Notes: a model not told the origin generated them from the letters alone. 64,000 nt of DNA from Streptomyces sp. NBC_00078 (GCF_026343335.1 NZ_JAPELX010000001.1:4712001-4776000); one strand, 5' to 3'. Counted from the stretch's first letter, positions 33,037 to 42,020 are shown. A program made the numbers and translations.

Positions 33037-34017
33037 GTGACCGGTCAGCCCATCCCGGTGATCATCGACTGCGACACAGGTGTCGATGACGCCCTGGCCC
33101 TGCTGTTCGCCGTACGCCACCCGGCGCTCGACCTGCGGGCCGTCACCTGCGTCGCCGGGAACACGGACGTCGACGGCGTGGTCCGCAACACCCTGACCGT
33201 GCTGGAGCAGGCCGGCGCCCCCGACATCCCGGTCGGCCGCGGGGCCGAGCGCCCGCTGATCGAACCGGCGCGCTCCGCGGCCCACGTGCACGGCATCGAC
33301 GGCATGGGCGACCTCGGCCTGCCCGCGCCCACCCGCACTCCCGCCGACGTGGACGCGGTCACCCTGCTGCGCCGCGAGATCCTCGCCTCCCCGCGCCCGG
33401 TCACCCTGATCCCCACGGCGCCCCTGACCAACATCGCGCTGCTCCTGCGCACCCACCCGGAGGTGACCGGCAACATCGAGCGGATCGTCTTCATGGGCGG
33501 CGCGGTGGCCACCGGGAACGCCACGCCGGTCGCCGAGTTCAACGTCTGGCACGACCCGGAGGCGGCCGCGGTCCTGCTCACCGCAGGGGTGCCGATCACG
33601 ATGTACGGGCTGGACGTGTTCACGCAGGTCGTCGTCCCCAGCGCCGCCGTGCACCGGCTGCGCGCCAGTTCCGAGCCCGGTGCCCGGCTGGCGGGCGAAC
33701 TCCTCGCCCACCGGCCGGCCCACCCGGGCGAGGCCGCCGAGGCCGAGGCCGAGGACGCGGGCGGCCTCGGCGACGCGGGCGCGGTGTGCTCGGTCGTCGA
33801 CCCGGTCGGCATCACCACCAGCCTGCTGCCCGTCGAGGTCTCTCTCGCCCCGGGCCCGTCCCGCGGCCAGACGGTCGTCGACCGGCGCCCGCGCCCCGGA
33901 GAGTCCGAGATCCACGAGGGGCTGCGAGAACAGCCGCTCGTGGACGTGGCGTTGGAGGTGGACGTGGAGCGGTTCGTGAAGCTGTACCTGGAGACGGTCG
34001 AGATTCCGGGGGCTTGA
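33037..34017 (+). CDS. Inosine/uridine-preferring nucleoside hydrolase
   Basis: 326 residues. The family signature DCDTGVDDALALLFA sits at residues 10-24, with the Ca-binding Asp cluster; VTCVAGNTDVDGVVRNTL, IPTAPLTNIALLLR, VFMGGAV, FNVWHDPEAAAVLL and the late VCSVVDPVGI complete the fold. It cleaves the N-glycosidic bond of ribonucleosides in salvage; base preference is not readable. The GTG at 33037 has AGAGGAG eight bases upstream. It starts 37 bases after thrS and may share its transcript, which would place it under the Thr attenuator. A 12-bp minisatellite begins directly after its stop. Confidence 0.9.
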   Translation: MTGQPIPVIIDCDTGVDDALALLFAVRHPALDLRAVTCVAGNTDVDGVVRNTLTVLEQAGAPDIPVGRGAERPLIEPARSAAHVHGIDGMGDLGLPAPTRTPADVDAVTLLRREILASPRPVTLIPTAPLTNIALLLRTHPEVTGNIERIVFMGGAVATGNATPVAEFNVWHDPEAAAVLLTAGVPITMYGLDVFTQVVVPSAAVHRLRASSEPGARLAGELLAHRPAHPGEAAEAEAEDAGGLGDAGAVCSVVDPVGITTSLLPVEVSLAPGPSRGQTVVDRRPRPGESEIHEGLREQPLVDVALEVDVERFVKLYLETVEIPGA

Positions 34018-34125
34018 ACCGGGCCCTGGACCGGGCCTTGGACCGGGCCTTGGACCGGGCCTTGGGTCGGGTCCTGGGTCGAGTCCTGGGCGGGGCCTTG
34101 GACCGGGCCCTGGATCTGGCCCAGA
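34018..34125 (+). repeat. 12-bp minisatellite directly after the nucleoside hydrolase stop
   Basis: Eight units of ACCGGGCC(C/T)TGG-type 12-mers run from 34018 to 34113, followed by one degenerate unit. The first base of the array follows the TGA immediately. Units 5-7 have drifted (GTCGGGTCCTGG, GTCGAGTCCTGG, GCGGGGCCTTGG). Confidence 0.85.
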
Positions 34126-34343
34126 ACGGTTCGTGGACCGGGCGCCGGACCGGGCCCTACTCCGCCTCGGTGGCCGGAATCGCGGAACCGCAGAGGGCTG
34201 CTCGCGCCATCATGAGGGAGTGCGGGCCTCGCACCGCGGCGCCGAGTTGATCCGGAAGCAGGCCCGGGGGCTGAACCGCCCGCGGACCGGTCCGGGCGCG
34301 GTCATGGGGCCCACACCTCTGGCGCGTTCGCGGACCGGGCATG

Positions 34344-34380
34344 ACGAACGCCCCGGAGCGGGGGTCTCCGGGGCGTTCGT
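34344..34380. terminator. Bidirectional hairpin terminator
   Basis: Perfect 15-bp arms ACGAACGCCCCGGAG / CTCCGGGGCGTTCGT with loop CGGGGGT. It lies between the nucleoside hydrolase (plus) and the wall-protein gene (minus, ending at 34392), so it serves convergent transcripts. Confidence 0.8.
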
Positions 34381-34391
34381 ATCGGGATGGC

Positions 34392-35318
34392 TCAGGAGCG
34401 GGCCGTGCGCCGCCGCTTCGTCACCACGACGATCGCCGCACCGGCGGCCAGGAGGGCCGCGGCGCCGCCGGCGATGATGCCGGAGTCGCTGCCGCCACCG
34501 GTCTCGGCGAGGTCACCGCCGCCGCCACCGTTCGGGGTGGGCGCGGGCGCCGAGGCCGACGCCGAGGCGGACGGGGTCGGGGCCTCGGTCGAGGGGGTCT
34601 CGGACGCCGGCGGGGTCGTCTCCTGCGCCGGCGTCGACGGCTGCTCGGTCGCCGGGGTCGACGCCGGCGGGGTGGCCGGCGGCTGGGACTCCTCGGCCGT
34701 CGTGCAGTCCTTCGTGCCGCCGTTCCACGACGCGATCAGCTTGTCCTTGATGACCGGGTGGTCGGGGCCCTTGGGCAGGTCCCCGTGCTCGAAGCCGTCC
34801 TTCGCGTCGAGCTTGCCGTCGAACTTGACGGCGCCGCGGTAGAGGTCGATCTGCGCGAAGCAGCCGGCGTCCGGCACCGCGATGTCGAGCGAGTCGGTCT
34901 GCCCCTGCTTGACCGTCACCGAGTCGAAGTCGACGAACACCTGCTCGCCGGAGGTGGCGAAGGAGGAGCCGTGGGCCAGGTACGAGGCAAGGGAGGCCGT
35001 GCAGGTCGTCGCGTCGCCCGCCGTACGGACCTTGACGTGGATCTTGCCGCCGTCGGTCGGCTTCAGGGTCTGGTCGTCGACCTTGACCGAGTCGAAGAAG
35101 TTGACGCCGTCCAGAGAGAACTGGCAGCGGTCCGCCTCCGTCTTGGTGCCGGCGCCCGTGCCCGGGTGGTAGGCGCCGCCCGACTTCCAGCCGTCACCGC
35201 CGGGGGTGTCGGTGGCCCAGGCGCCCGAGGCGGCGGCGACGGTGGCGGCACAGAGGGCGAGCGACGCGGCGCCCGTACCCAGGAGACGTCGCGCGGTGAC
35301 ACGGCTCGCTATGGACAT
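34392..35318 (-). CDS. LAETG-anchored cell-surface protein (sortase substrate)
   Basis: 308 residues from the ATG at 35318, which has GGGGA seven bases upstream. The signal peptide ends near ASGAWATD (about residue 36). The mature domain has two likely disulfides (Cys in DRCQFSLDG, ATTCTASLAS, DAGCFAQ, TKDCTTAEE) and a beta-rich pattern. A Pro/Thr/Ser-rich wall-spanning stretch follows, then LAETGGGS, a hydrophobic helix (IIAGGAAALLAAGAAIVVV) and the tail TKRRRTARS. This is the sorting signal used by class E sortases of Streptomyces. No sortase gene lies in the window. Binding partner unknown. Confidence 0.85.
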   Translation of the reverse strand: MSIASRVTARRLLGTGAASLALCAATVAAASGAWATDTPGGDGWKSGGAYHPGTGAGTKTEADRCQFSLDGVNFFDSVKVDDQTLKPTDGGKIHVKVRTAGDATTCTASLASYLAHGSSFATSGEQVFVDFDSVTVKQGQTDSLDIAVPDAGCFAQIDLYRGAVKFDGKLDAKDGFEHGDLPKGPDHPVIKDKLIASWNGGTKDCTTAEESQPPATPPASTPATEQPSTPAQETTPPASETPSTEAPTPSASASASAPAPTPNGGGGGDLAETGGGSDSGIIAGGAAALLAAGAAIVVVTKRRRTARS

Positions 35319-35570
35319 GCAGGATCCCCACTTTTGCGTGTACAGACCCGGCGACGGCGGCGCAGGACAGCATGCGGCAGCCGGCTGTACCGGGGTGAAT
35401 GGTCTGAGGAACACCGGGCTCACTGTTCACATGCGCCTCAGTGTGCCCACATGGTGGATGCCGTGATCGAACGGTGTCAACCTGCGGTGACGCCAGAGTA
35501 GTTCAATCTTCGATCACGATTTCGCCACAGAGGGAACAGGCGGCTCCGCATCCGCTCGGCCACCCACACC

Positions 35571-36338
35571 TCATCGCACGGTCGGGCTCGGGCTGGCCGC
35601 CTGGTTGGACGACTCGCCGGGCAGGACCGGCGGCTGGGTGGTGCTGTCCACCGGCGGCGTGAGCACGATCTCAGGCTGGCCCGCGGCCGGCGGCGGCGGG
35701 GTCAGGTCCGTGGAGGGCAGCTTCGGCGGGGTCGTCTCCTGGAAGAGGACCTGGTCGAAGTTGACCAGGCCGGTCTGCTCCATGACCGTGATGTGGTCGA
35801 GGACCGTCACGTTCGCCTGGTCGGCCAGGGCCCGCACCACGGTGTTCTTGGTCGTCGAGCGGATCTTCGCGATCGTGTTGAAGATCGAACCGTGCGTCAC
35901 GCGCAGGATGTTGGCGAAGTCCGTGTCGAACTGACTGCCCTGGTCCGCGGCGAGCGTGTTGACGAAGCCGACCTGCTGGGGACTGGCCACGTTCGGGATC
36001 GTGATGTTGAGCATCGTGCTGATCTTGCGGCAGCTGGCGTCCAGCGCCGCGTGCCCGTCGATCAGGTGCTTGCTCGCGATGAGCACCCCCTTGCTCTGCC
36101 CCTTCTTCAGGCCCATCTGCCCGACCGGGTACTCCCACAGCCCGGCCGCGCGCACTTTGACCACGAAGTCCCGGTCCGCTTCCGTCAGGGGACCCCACTG
36201 GGTCTGCGCGATGATGAGTGTCCCTGAGCTGGATGTGGTGTTGACTCCGAGCATCGCGGGATACGCGAGCGCGGCCAGTGTCACGCTGAGCGCACCGCCC
36301 ACGAAGAGGGTTCCCATCGCATTCCGCGAAAAGCGCAC
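35571..36338 (-). CDS. DUF4142 exported protein
   Basis: About 255 residues from a GTG at 36338, five bases after AGGAGG. An N-terminal membrane anchor or signal (LFVGGALSVTLAALAYPAML) is followed by an all-helical domain: LTEADRDFVVKVRAAGLWEY, GVLIASKHLIDGHAALDASC, QFDTDFANILRVTHGSIFNT and ANVTVLDHITVMEQTG, the spaced pattern of DUF4142 (ferritin-like predicted outer-surface protein). The C-terminus is Pro/Thr-rich. Function unknown in the family. Not obviously in an operon. Confidence 0.8.
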   Translation of the reverse strand: MRFSRNAMGTLFVGGALSVTLAALAYPAMLGVNTTSSSGTLIIAQTQWGPLTEADRDFVVKVRAAGLWEYPVGQMGLKKGQSKGVLIASKHLIDGHAALDASCRKISTMLNITIPNVASPQQVGFVNTLAADQGSQFDTDFANILRVTHGSIFNTIAKIRSTTKNTVVRALADQANVTVLDHITVMEQTGLVNFDQVLFQETTPPKLPSTDLTPPPPAAGQPEIVLTPPVDSTTQPPVLPGESSNQAASPSPTVR

Positions 36339-36565
36339 CGTGCCTCCTGCCCGGTCGAGGGTCCCCGCCGAAGATCTGCGGGGTCGGACGGTGGGGAGTA
36401 CGGATCGGGTGCGCCGCGAAACCTTTTGATTTGGTAAAATCCTTGGAGTGTGAGGCAGGTAACGCCCGTCGGGCTCCGGCCGGTTGACGGAATGTTGACC
36501 AACTCCACAAGGAGTTGACCAAGTCACGGGAGAGTCGAGACGAACCCCCGACCTAGATTCGGCCC

Positions 36566-37249
36566 ATGCCCCCACAGCCCCGCAGACTCCCCACGGCCCT
36601 GCCCGTCCTGCCTTACCGCAAGCCCACCAAGGGCCGCGACTACTGGGTCCTGGACGACGTCCTGCCGGACGTGGACGCCGTACGGGAGCGCTGTCTCGCC
36701 AAGGACGACTGGGCCAAGGGGTATCCGTACACCTCGGAGACCTGGCCGGGCCTGCGCACCATGCCGGGCCTCGAACCCGCCGAACTCGCCCGTGTCGAAC
36801 GGCTGGTGAAGAAGTCGACCGGCGCGAAGGAACTGTGGGTGCAGCAGGCTCCCGGCGGCGGGACTCTCAACCACAACTGCGTCCAGGTCGTCGGCGAGGG
36901 CGAGAGCGAGCCGCGTCCGCACACCGACTCGCGGGCGCTGTGCCGCTACGCGGCGGTGCTGTACCTCAACCCCGATGTCCCCAAGGACTGCGGGACAGCC
37001 TTCTACCGCCAGTCACTCCCCGGCGGCCGGCTCGGCGGCAACGTCGTCCAGGCCCCGCACAACAACCTCGTCGAGGCCCTGGGCACCCGGTTCGTCGCAC
37101 CGGACGCCTTCGAGGAGGACGTACGCGTCCCGCACAAGTACAACCGCCTGCTTCTGTACAACGCCAACCTCGTGCACAGCGCGACGGGATACTCCGGCCG
37201 GACGCTGGAGGAGAAGCGGATGACGGCGGTCTTCTTCTGGATGGCGTGA
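36566..37249 (+). CDS. DUF6445-like protein with 2OG-Fe(II) oxygenase-type His/Asp/His pattern
   Basis: 227 residues. RDYWVLDDVLPDVDAVRERC opens the domain. PRPHTDSRALCRYAAVLYLN carries a candidate HxD iron site, AFYRQSLPGG lies on the following strand, and LLYNANLVHSATGY supplies the distal His, with GRTLEEKRMTAVFFW after it. The arrangement suggests a double-stranded beta-helix oxygenase; substrate unknown. The ATG at 36566 lacks a strong ribosome site, so the transcript may be leaderless. A 26-bp repeat array starts at its stop codon. Confidence 0.6.
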   Translation: MPPQPRRLPTALPVLPYRKPTKGRDYWVLDDVLPDVDAVRERCLAKDDWAKGYPYTSETWPGLRTMPGLEPAELARVERLVKKSTGAKELWVQQAPGGGTLNHNCVQVVGEGESEPRPHTDSRALCRYAAVLYLNPDVPKDCGTAFYRQSLPGGRLGGNVVQAPHNNLVEALGTRFVAPDAFEEDVRVPHKYNRLLLYNANLVHSATGYSGRTLEEKRMTAVFFWMA

Positions 37250-37362
37250 GGCGCGAGTTCACGCGGACGGCGTGAGGCAGCGCATCCCTGCGGAGGCGTG
37301 AGGCGGCGCATCCCTGCGGATGGCGTGAGGCGGGAGTCCTTCCGGCCGGTGTGAGGTCCGGC
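37240..37362 (+). repeat. 26-27-bp tandem duplication of a stop-codon region
   Basis: The end of the DUF6445-like gene (GGCGTGAGGCG at 37243) is repeated with drift: TGAGG recurs at 37247, 37273, 37299, 37326 and 37352, giving steps of 26, 26, 27 and 26 bases, with GCGCATCCCTGCGGA shared by the middle units. The array fills most of the gap to the convergent DUF6479 gene. Confidence 0.8.
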
Positions 37363-37365
37363 GCG

Positions 37366-37734
37366 TCAGAAGCGCCCCACGCCGCCGCTGCCGAAGGAGC
37401 CGCTGGAGCCGGGCAGCCAACGCCGGCGGTGCTGGTCCTTTCGTGTCCTGCTTCCCGATGAGTGGAGCTCGTACGGCATGAGCCGCTGCCCGCCCTCCGC
37501 GTGCGGAACCTCGTCCGGTTCCCGCATCTCGCGCATCTCCCGGACCGCACCGCTGTCAGGAAGGTGGGGTTGCTCGTCCGGGTTGGGTCGCGGCAGTTCG
37601 CGGTCCCGGACCCTCATGCCGAACTGCACGGCCCAGATCAATGCTCCAGCGATGATCAGGCCACCGACAAAGGCGGCGATCACGTTGAGTACTTCACTCG
37701 ACGTGGCCGCTGTTACAAGCGTCGCCGTACTCAT
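37366..37734 (-). CDS. DUF6479-family single-span membrane protein
   Basis: 122 residues. One N-terminal helix (VLNVIAAFVGGLIIAGALIWA), then a cytosolic charged segment with the family pattern RPNPDEQPHLPDSGAVREM and EPDEVPHAEG, ending in a basic, Gly/Ser-rich tail. The ATG at 37734 is taken as start. Function unknown; common in Streptomyces. Confidence 0.75.
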   Translation of the reverse strand: MSTATLVTAATSSEVLNVIAAFVGGLIIAGALIWAVQFGMRVRDRELPRPNPDEQPHLPDSGAVREMREMREPDEVPHAEGGQRLMPYELHSSGSRTRKDQHRRRWLPGSSGSFGSGGVGRF

Positions 37735-38005
37735 GCCCCAATTATCGCCGAAAGGGAGCGTTTGCGGAGTCTTCCGCGTTTCCGCAGGTCACAGGGGTCA
37801 TGCGGGGGGTGGACGACCGTTGCGTCACGGGCCGGGTGCCGAGTGCCACGTGCGGGTGACCGGCAGGGCGCGGGGGCCGGCCCGCCGCACTCGTCCTGCC
37901 GCCCGTGCCCACGTGGGTGAAGGGGGCGAAGTGAGCAACGTCTCCTGCGGGTTACGGATCCCACAATGTCTGGTGTCCGCGCGGTGAGCACCGCACCATG
38001 GGCAC

Positions 38006-38410
38006 ATGACACCGGCCCAGAAAGCCTTGGACCAGCTGGCCGCCTGGCCCGACCTCAGCCCGTGCGAGGCCGGCTGCGGCACGGGCCGGGCGCTGCGTTC
38101 CGCACGGGACGAGATCGTGCACTTCCACTCCGACCGGGATGTGGACCTGCATCTCACCGACCGCGCCCTCCAGCGGATGCACTACGACTTCGCTGAGTCG
38201 ACCGCCATCCGCCTGGTGCCGGGCTCGCGTTGGGTGACGATCCACCTCGACTGCGACGCCGACGTCGACCTGCTGCTCAGTCTGGTCAGCGTCGCCCTCA
38301 AGGCCCATACGGGCCCGCAGAGCCTGTCGGCGGCGACGGAACCGTTGATGGCCCTCTGCAACTTCCACCGAGTGACGGTGCTCCAGCGCGACGAGGCGGA
38401 CGACGCCTGA
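38006..38410 (+). CDS. Luciferase-domain (DUF5519-like) small protein
   Basis: 134 residues. CGTGRALRSARDEIVHFHSD, then RDVDLHLTDRALQRMHYD and SRWVTIHLDCDADVDLLLSL follow the order of the small domain called luciferase-like in actinobacteria, here with Cys in SPCEAGCG. There is no catalytic evidence. The ribosome site before ATG 38006 is weak. Function unknown. Confidence 0.6.
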   Translation: MTPAQKALDQLAAWPDLSPCEAGCGTGRALRSARDEIVHFHSDRDVDLHLTDRALQRMHYDFAESTAIRLVPGSRWVTIHLDCDADVDLLLSLVSVALKAHTGPQSLSAATEPLMALCNFHRVTVLQRDEADDA

Positions 38411-38756
38411 CGGACGGCGGGGGCTGGCGGAACGGTGGTGCCTGGCCGTACGGCGGGGGCCGGCGGACTGCCAGGCCTGACGGGCGGCGAGGCCTGACAG
38501 AAGCGGAGAAGCGGAGAAGCGGAGAAGCGGAGAAGCGGAGAAGCGGAGAAGCGGAGGGCCGGTCCGGCAGAGAAACGTCTCCTCCGGACCTCCTCACACC
38601 CAAAACCCCCTCCTCAACTGTCACAGCCATGTCATACGCTGCTCCCAGCAGCCGCGCCCCGCGCGTCACCGCACTCCAGCGGTCATGTCCGGGTGCTGCG
38701 CGGCGCACTCATCTCCCCGGTCACACACCGGGTTTCTTCGTGGGGGTTACAACACT
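38411..38756 (+). repeat. Post-stop repeat region with seven perfect GAAGCGGA octamers
   Basis: After the stop, copies of GCCTGACGG(A/G)CGGCG-like units recur at about 38406, 38476 and 38490. They are followed at 38500-38555 by seven perfect tandem copies of the octanucleotide GAAGCGGA. The rest, to the GTG at 38757, holds no gene that I can support and probably contains the promoter of the propeller protein. Confidence 0.8.
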
Positions 38757-40700
38757 GTGCGTACGCGCAGCATTTCGGCCGCGACAGCGCTCGCGGTCCT
38801 CTTCAGCTCGGCGGCGCTGAGCGTCGCCCTGGCCGGCACCGCCTCGGCGGCCACGGCCAGTGTCACCTCGCCCGGCGGCATCGTGGCGGACGGCGCCCTG
38901 AAGCGGGTGTTCGTCGGCGACAGCTCCGCCGGCACCGTCGCGGCCACCGACTACTCCGGTGCCGTCCTCGGCTCGGTGGGGGGAATCACCGGGGTCAGTG
39001 ACCTCACCGTCTCGGACGACGGGGCGACCGTGTACGCGGCCGCGCCGGAGATCCACGAGATCTGGGCCATCGACGCGGCCACCCTCGACGTCAAGGCCCG
39101 CTACACCGTCTCCACCACCACCGGCCCGCGCCATGTCGCCTTCAGCGGCGGCAAGGTGTGGTTCTCCTACGGTGACCAGTGGGACGGCGACCTGGGCTCG
39201 GTCGACCCCACGGTGGACCCGGCGAGCGGCGCCGACCCGGTGGCGCTGAAGCAGTTCTCGTCCAGGGTCTGGGGCCAGGCCCTGCTGGACACCGACCCGG
39301 CCCAGCCGGGCATCCTGGCCGTCGGCGAGACCGGTCTGTCGACGGACTCGATGGCCGTTCTCGACGTGTCGAGCGGCAAGCCCACGCAGGTCGCCTGGCA
39401 CAACGGCGACTACTCCCTGAACAACGGTATCGGGGACATCGACCTGGTGCCCGGCGGCTCACAGGTGCTGGTCAACGGCAAGGACCGGGACGCCTACGCG
39501 GACGGAGCGTTCAAGGCGGCCGGCTCCTACCCCAACGGCCAGCGCGCAGACATCGCCTCGAACGGCCTGGTCGCCCAGGTCAGCGGCAACAAGATCCTCA
39601 CGTACCAGCCCAACGCCACCCTGCCGCTGCACACCTACGACCTGGGCACGTCCAACACGGCCGACCTCACCTGGGCGCCGGACAACTCCCGGATCTTCGC
39701 CCTGGTCGGCTCGGAGAGCGGCTACAGCCTCAAGGTGCTCAGCGACACGGCGCTGAACAACCCGACCCTCTCGGTCAACGCCCCGTCGACGGCGACCCGC
39801 GCCAAGGCGCTCACCGTCACCGGCAAGCTGTCAGCGTCGGTCCCGCTGCCGGCCGGCGCGAAGCTCCAGGTCACCCGGACCGACCTGGATTCCCCGAACG
39901 GCAAGGCGCTGCCCGTCGTCACGGTGAAGTCCGACGGCACGTACTCCTTCTCCGACACCCCGCCCGCCGGAGGCACGGTCACCTACAAGGTGACCTACGC
40001 CGGCGACGCCGACCACTCGGCGGTCACGGCGTCCGACAAGGTCGACGTCTCCCGCGCCTCGACGAGCCTGTCCGTGAACAACAACGGCAAGGTGTACTCG
40101 TACGGCGCCGACGTGAAGTTCACGGCGCACCTCGGTACGACGTACAAGAACCGCTCGGTCGAGATCTGGGCCAACCCCTTCGGTGGCGACAAGCCCAACA
40201 AGCTGATCAAGACCGGCACGGTCGACTCCAGCGGCAACATCTCCGCGTGGGTGGACATGACCCGCGACACCGACGTCACGGCGGTCTTCAAGGGCGACTC
40301 CCGTTACAAGCCGAAGACCGTCAAGTCGACCGGCTACGCCAAGGTCAAGGTCTCCACGGCAGTCACCAAGAACTACAAGAAGGCCGCGATCGGCTCGCAC
40401 ACGTACTACTGGGTCCACAAGAACACCGCCCCGGTGGTCACGACGACCATGACGTACTACCCGGGCCGCAAGCAGCGCCTCGACCTTGAGGTCTACTACG
40501 CGGGCAAGTGGTACGAGACCGACGGCAGCCCCCGGTACTTCACACTCGGCATGAACGGCAAGTCGGCCGTGAACCTGGGCGCCCCGGGCGAGTCCGGCAT
40601 CAAGGCACGCGTGCGGGCGGCGTACATCAACGGCTCGTCGGGCGACACCGTCAACTCGACGACGTACACCGACTGGAAGTACATCTACTTCTCCAACTAG
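38757..40700 (+). CDS. Secreted beta-propeller plus Ig-like domain protein
   Basis: About 647 residues from a GTG at 38757. The signal peptide ends at GTASAATA (about residue 38). Residues about 40-340 form a YncE-like propeller (GGIVADGALKRVFVGDSSAG, GVSDLTVSDDGATVYAA, HVAFSGGKVWFSYGDQW, ADLTWAPDNSRIFALVG). Ig-like segments follow (LSVNAPSTATRAKALTVTGK, YSFSDTPPAGGTVTYKVTYA), then a Lys/Tyr-rich C-terminal domain (KKAAIGSHTYYWVHKNTAPV, YYPGRKQRLDLEVYYAGKWY). It is probably a surface or secreted adhesion-type protein. A strong hairpin follows its stop. Confidence 0.8.
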   Translation: MRTRSISAATALAVLFSSAALSVALAGTASAATASVTSPGGIVADGALKRVFVGDSSAGTVAATDYSGAVLGSVGGITGVSDLTVSDDGATVYAAAPEIHEIWAIDAATLDVKARYTVSTTTGPRHVAFSGGKVWFSYGDQWDGDLGSVDPTVDPASGADPVALKQFSSRVWGQALLDTDPAQPGILAVGETGLSTDSMAVLDVSSGKPTQVAWHNGDYSLNNGIGDIDLVPGGSQVLVNGKDRDAYADGAFKAAGSYPNGQRADIASNGLVAQVSGNKILTYQPNATLPLHTYDLGTSNTADLTWAPDNSRIFALVGSESGYSLKVLSDTALNNPTLSVNAPSTATRAKALTVTGKLSASVPLPAGAKLQVTRTDLDSPNGKALPVVTVKSDGTYSFSDTPPAGGTVTYKVTYAGDADHSAVTASDKVDVSRASTSLSVNNNGKVYSYGADVKFTAHLGTTYKNRSVEIWANPFGGDKPNKLIKTGTVDSSGNISAWVDMTRDTDVTAVFKGDSRYKPKTVKSTGYAKVKVSTAVTKNYKKAAIGSHTYYWVHKNTAPVVTTTMTYYPGRKQRLDLEVYYAGKWYETDGSPRYFTLGMNGKSAVNLGAPGESGIKARVRAAYINGSSGDTVNSTTYTDWKYIYFSN

Positions 40701-40721
40701 CAGCAAACCAGCGGTACTTCA

Positions 40722-40760
40722 AAACGCCGGGACGATGGCTCAGCCCATCGCCCGGCGTTT
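40722..40760 (+). terminator. Strong terminator after the propeller gene
   Basis: Arms AAACGCCGGG and CCCGGCGTTT (10 bp) extended inward by CGATGG / CCATCG (6 bp) with one bulged A and the loop CTCAGC, starting 22 bases after the stop codon. Confidence 0.85.
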
Positions 40761-40839
40761 CCGTACCATCTTGATCACGGTCACGGCTGTTTGCTCTGCT
40801 GCCGTGTGCGGTCGCGGTTCACCGGGGGATGCAGGCGTC

Positions 40840-41156
40840 TCAGAGACAGCTGAAACGCATACCCACCTCGAAGATGGTCGGCCGGTCTTCGGGAGCATGG
40901 CTGAGCATCGCGTCGACCGACTTGCCGAGCACGCCGGGCGCCTTGACCGGTCGGCGCCGGCCGTTGGCAACGGCCTCTCTCTGGACGAGCCGTGGAGCGT
41001 CGTCCGCGTACTCGACGGCCCGCCGGCCGGTGGCGCAGATGAGCAGGGAGGCGCCGAGCGCGTAGATGTCGGCTTCAGGTGTCGGCTCGGCTTCCCCCGA
41101 GTCGAGCACGCTGCGCGCGATCTCCGGTGCTTCGTAGTGGACGAGGCAGCCGCGGA
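40840..41156 (-). pseudogene. 3' fragment of an atypical kinase, paralog of the gene at 1257-2099
   Basis: This encodes RGCLVHYEAPEIARSVL, then PEADIYALGASLLICATG and VDAMLSHAPEDRPTI, nearly identical to the C-terminal third of the kinase at 1257-2099, with substitutions scattered along its length. Homology begins abruptly at about 41156 (GGCAGCCGCGGA), just at the activation-segment region; the Gly loop, Lys and catalytic loop are absent. It is thus a non-catalytic remnant, not an independent gene. Confidence 0.8.
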
Positions 41157-41255
41157 TCACGGACACCCGGATCGGGATCTTCTCAGACACCGCCTTCACG
41201 ATGTTCGCTCGGGTACGGGCGTGACTGTTCCGCCCGGTGACCGTGTTGTGTACTG

Positions 41256-41519
41256 GGTCTGGATGTAGAAATCACCGGGCTCGTGGGCACGTACACCGAC
41301 CCTCGCCACGTCATCGCCTACTCGGACGGCGAGATGCGCCGACAGTTCAACGTCTGCTTCACCGCCCGCATGACCGGTGGCCGACTCGCGATCTCGGACG
41401 AGTCCACGGAGCTGCGATTCGTCCAGCCGGAGGAGATCGGCCACCTGCCGATGCACCACACGCAGCGGATCCGGATCCGTCACTTTCTGGAGCACCGTGA
41501 ACGGCCCTATCTCGGCTGA
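41256..41519 (+). pseudogene. 3' fragment of a NUDIX hydrolase gene
   Basis: Reads GLDVEITGLVGTYTDPRHVI, then FNVCFTARMTGG, ISDESTELRFVQPEEIG and HTQRIRIRHFLEHRE, the segment that in full NUDIX proteins follows directly after the Nudix box. The box itself and the N-terminus are missing; homology starts at about 41256. There is no ribosome site at the internal GTG 41283. It lies head-to-head with the kinase fragment, about 100 bases of unrelated sequence separating the two broken 5' ends. Confidence 0.75.
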
Positions 41520-41546
41520 CTTCGTGGAAGCGGTCGAGGGATCCGT

Positions 41547-42020
41547 TCAGCCGATGGTGAAGCGCTGGTTCTGGGCGCCTCGGTCGCAGGGGGCAGTGCG
41601 GTAGTAGCCGTTGTCCTGCTGGTAGAGGCAGCGGCCCGTGCCGACGCTTTGGAGCATGATGGCGCTGCGGGCGGCGGGCTGGACGGTGCGCCACTTCTGG
41701 TATGAGCCGCCGTTACAGCGCAGGGGGTAGACGTCGCCCCGGTCATTGCTGTCGAGGCAGCGGCCCCAGGTGTAGTTCGTAAGAGTGGTGTTGGTGTTGA
41801 GGCGGCCGTTCCAGTGCCACAGGATGCTGCCGCGTCCGGAACTGCAGCGGTCGGCCTTGAGGCCGGTTTCGTCGTTCTCGCGCAGGCAGTCACCGTAGCG
41901 GTAGTTCGCGAAGCGGCTGGTGGCGGTGGCAGCCGAGGCGGGTGTGGGGGTGAGGAGAGGGAGGGCGAGGCCGGCTGCGGCGATGAGGGCGGCGAAGGCT
42001 TTCCGGGTCGGGCGGCGCAC
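41547..42020 (-). CDS. Secreted ricin-type beta-trefoil lectin-like protein
   Basis: 157 residues from a GTG at 42020, six bases after AAGGAG. The signal peptide ends at TPASAATA (about residue 35). The mature part has three similar segments, each with paired Cys and an aromatic: YRYGDCLREN to DRCSSGRGSILWHW, TWGRCLDSNDRGDVYPLRCN and GTGRCLYQQD to APCDRGAQNQRFTI, the QxW-like repeats of a beta-trefoil. It has no catalytic partner domain and is likely carbohydrate-binding outside the cell. It stands intact among remnants on both sides. Confidence 0.8.
   Translation of the reverse strand: MRRPTRKAFAALIAAAGLALPLLTPTPASAATATSRFANYRYGDCLRENDETGLKADRCSSGRGSILWHWNGRLNTNTTLTNYTWGRCLDSNDRGDVYPLRCNGGSYQKWRTVQPAARSAIMLQSVGTGRCLYQQDNGYYRTAPCDRGAQNQRFTIG

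Noticed and set aside
41283..41519. Functional small NUDIX gene
   Set aside because: Lacks the Nudix box and a ribosome site; family homology begins abruptly in mid-domain.
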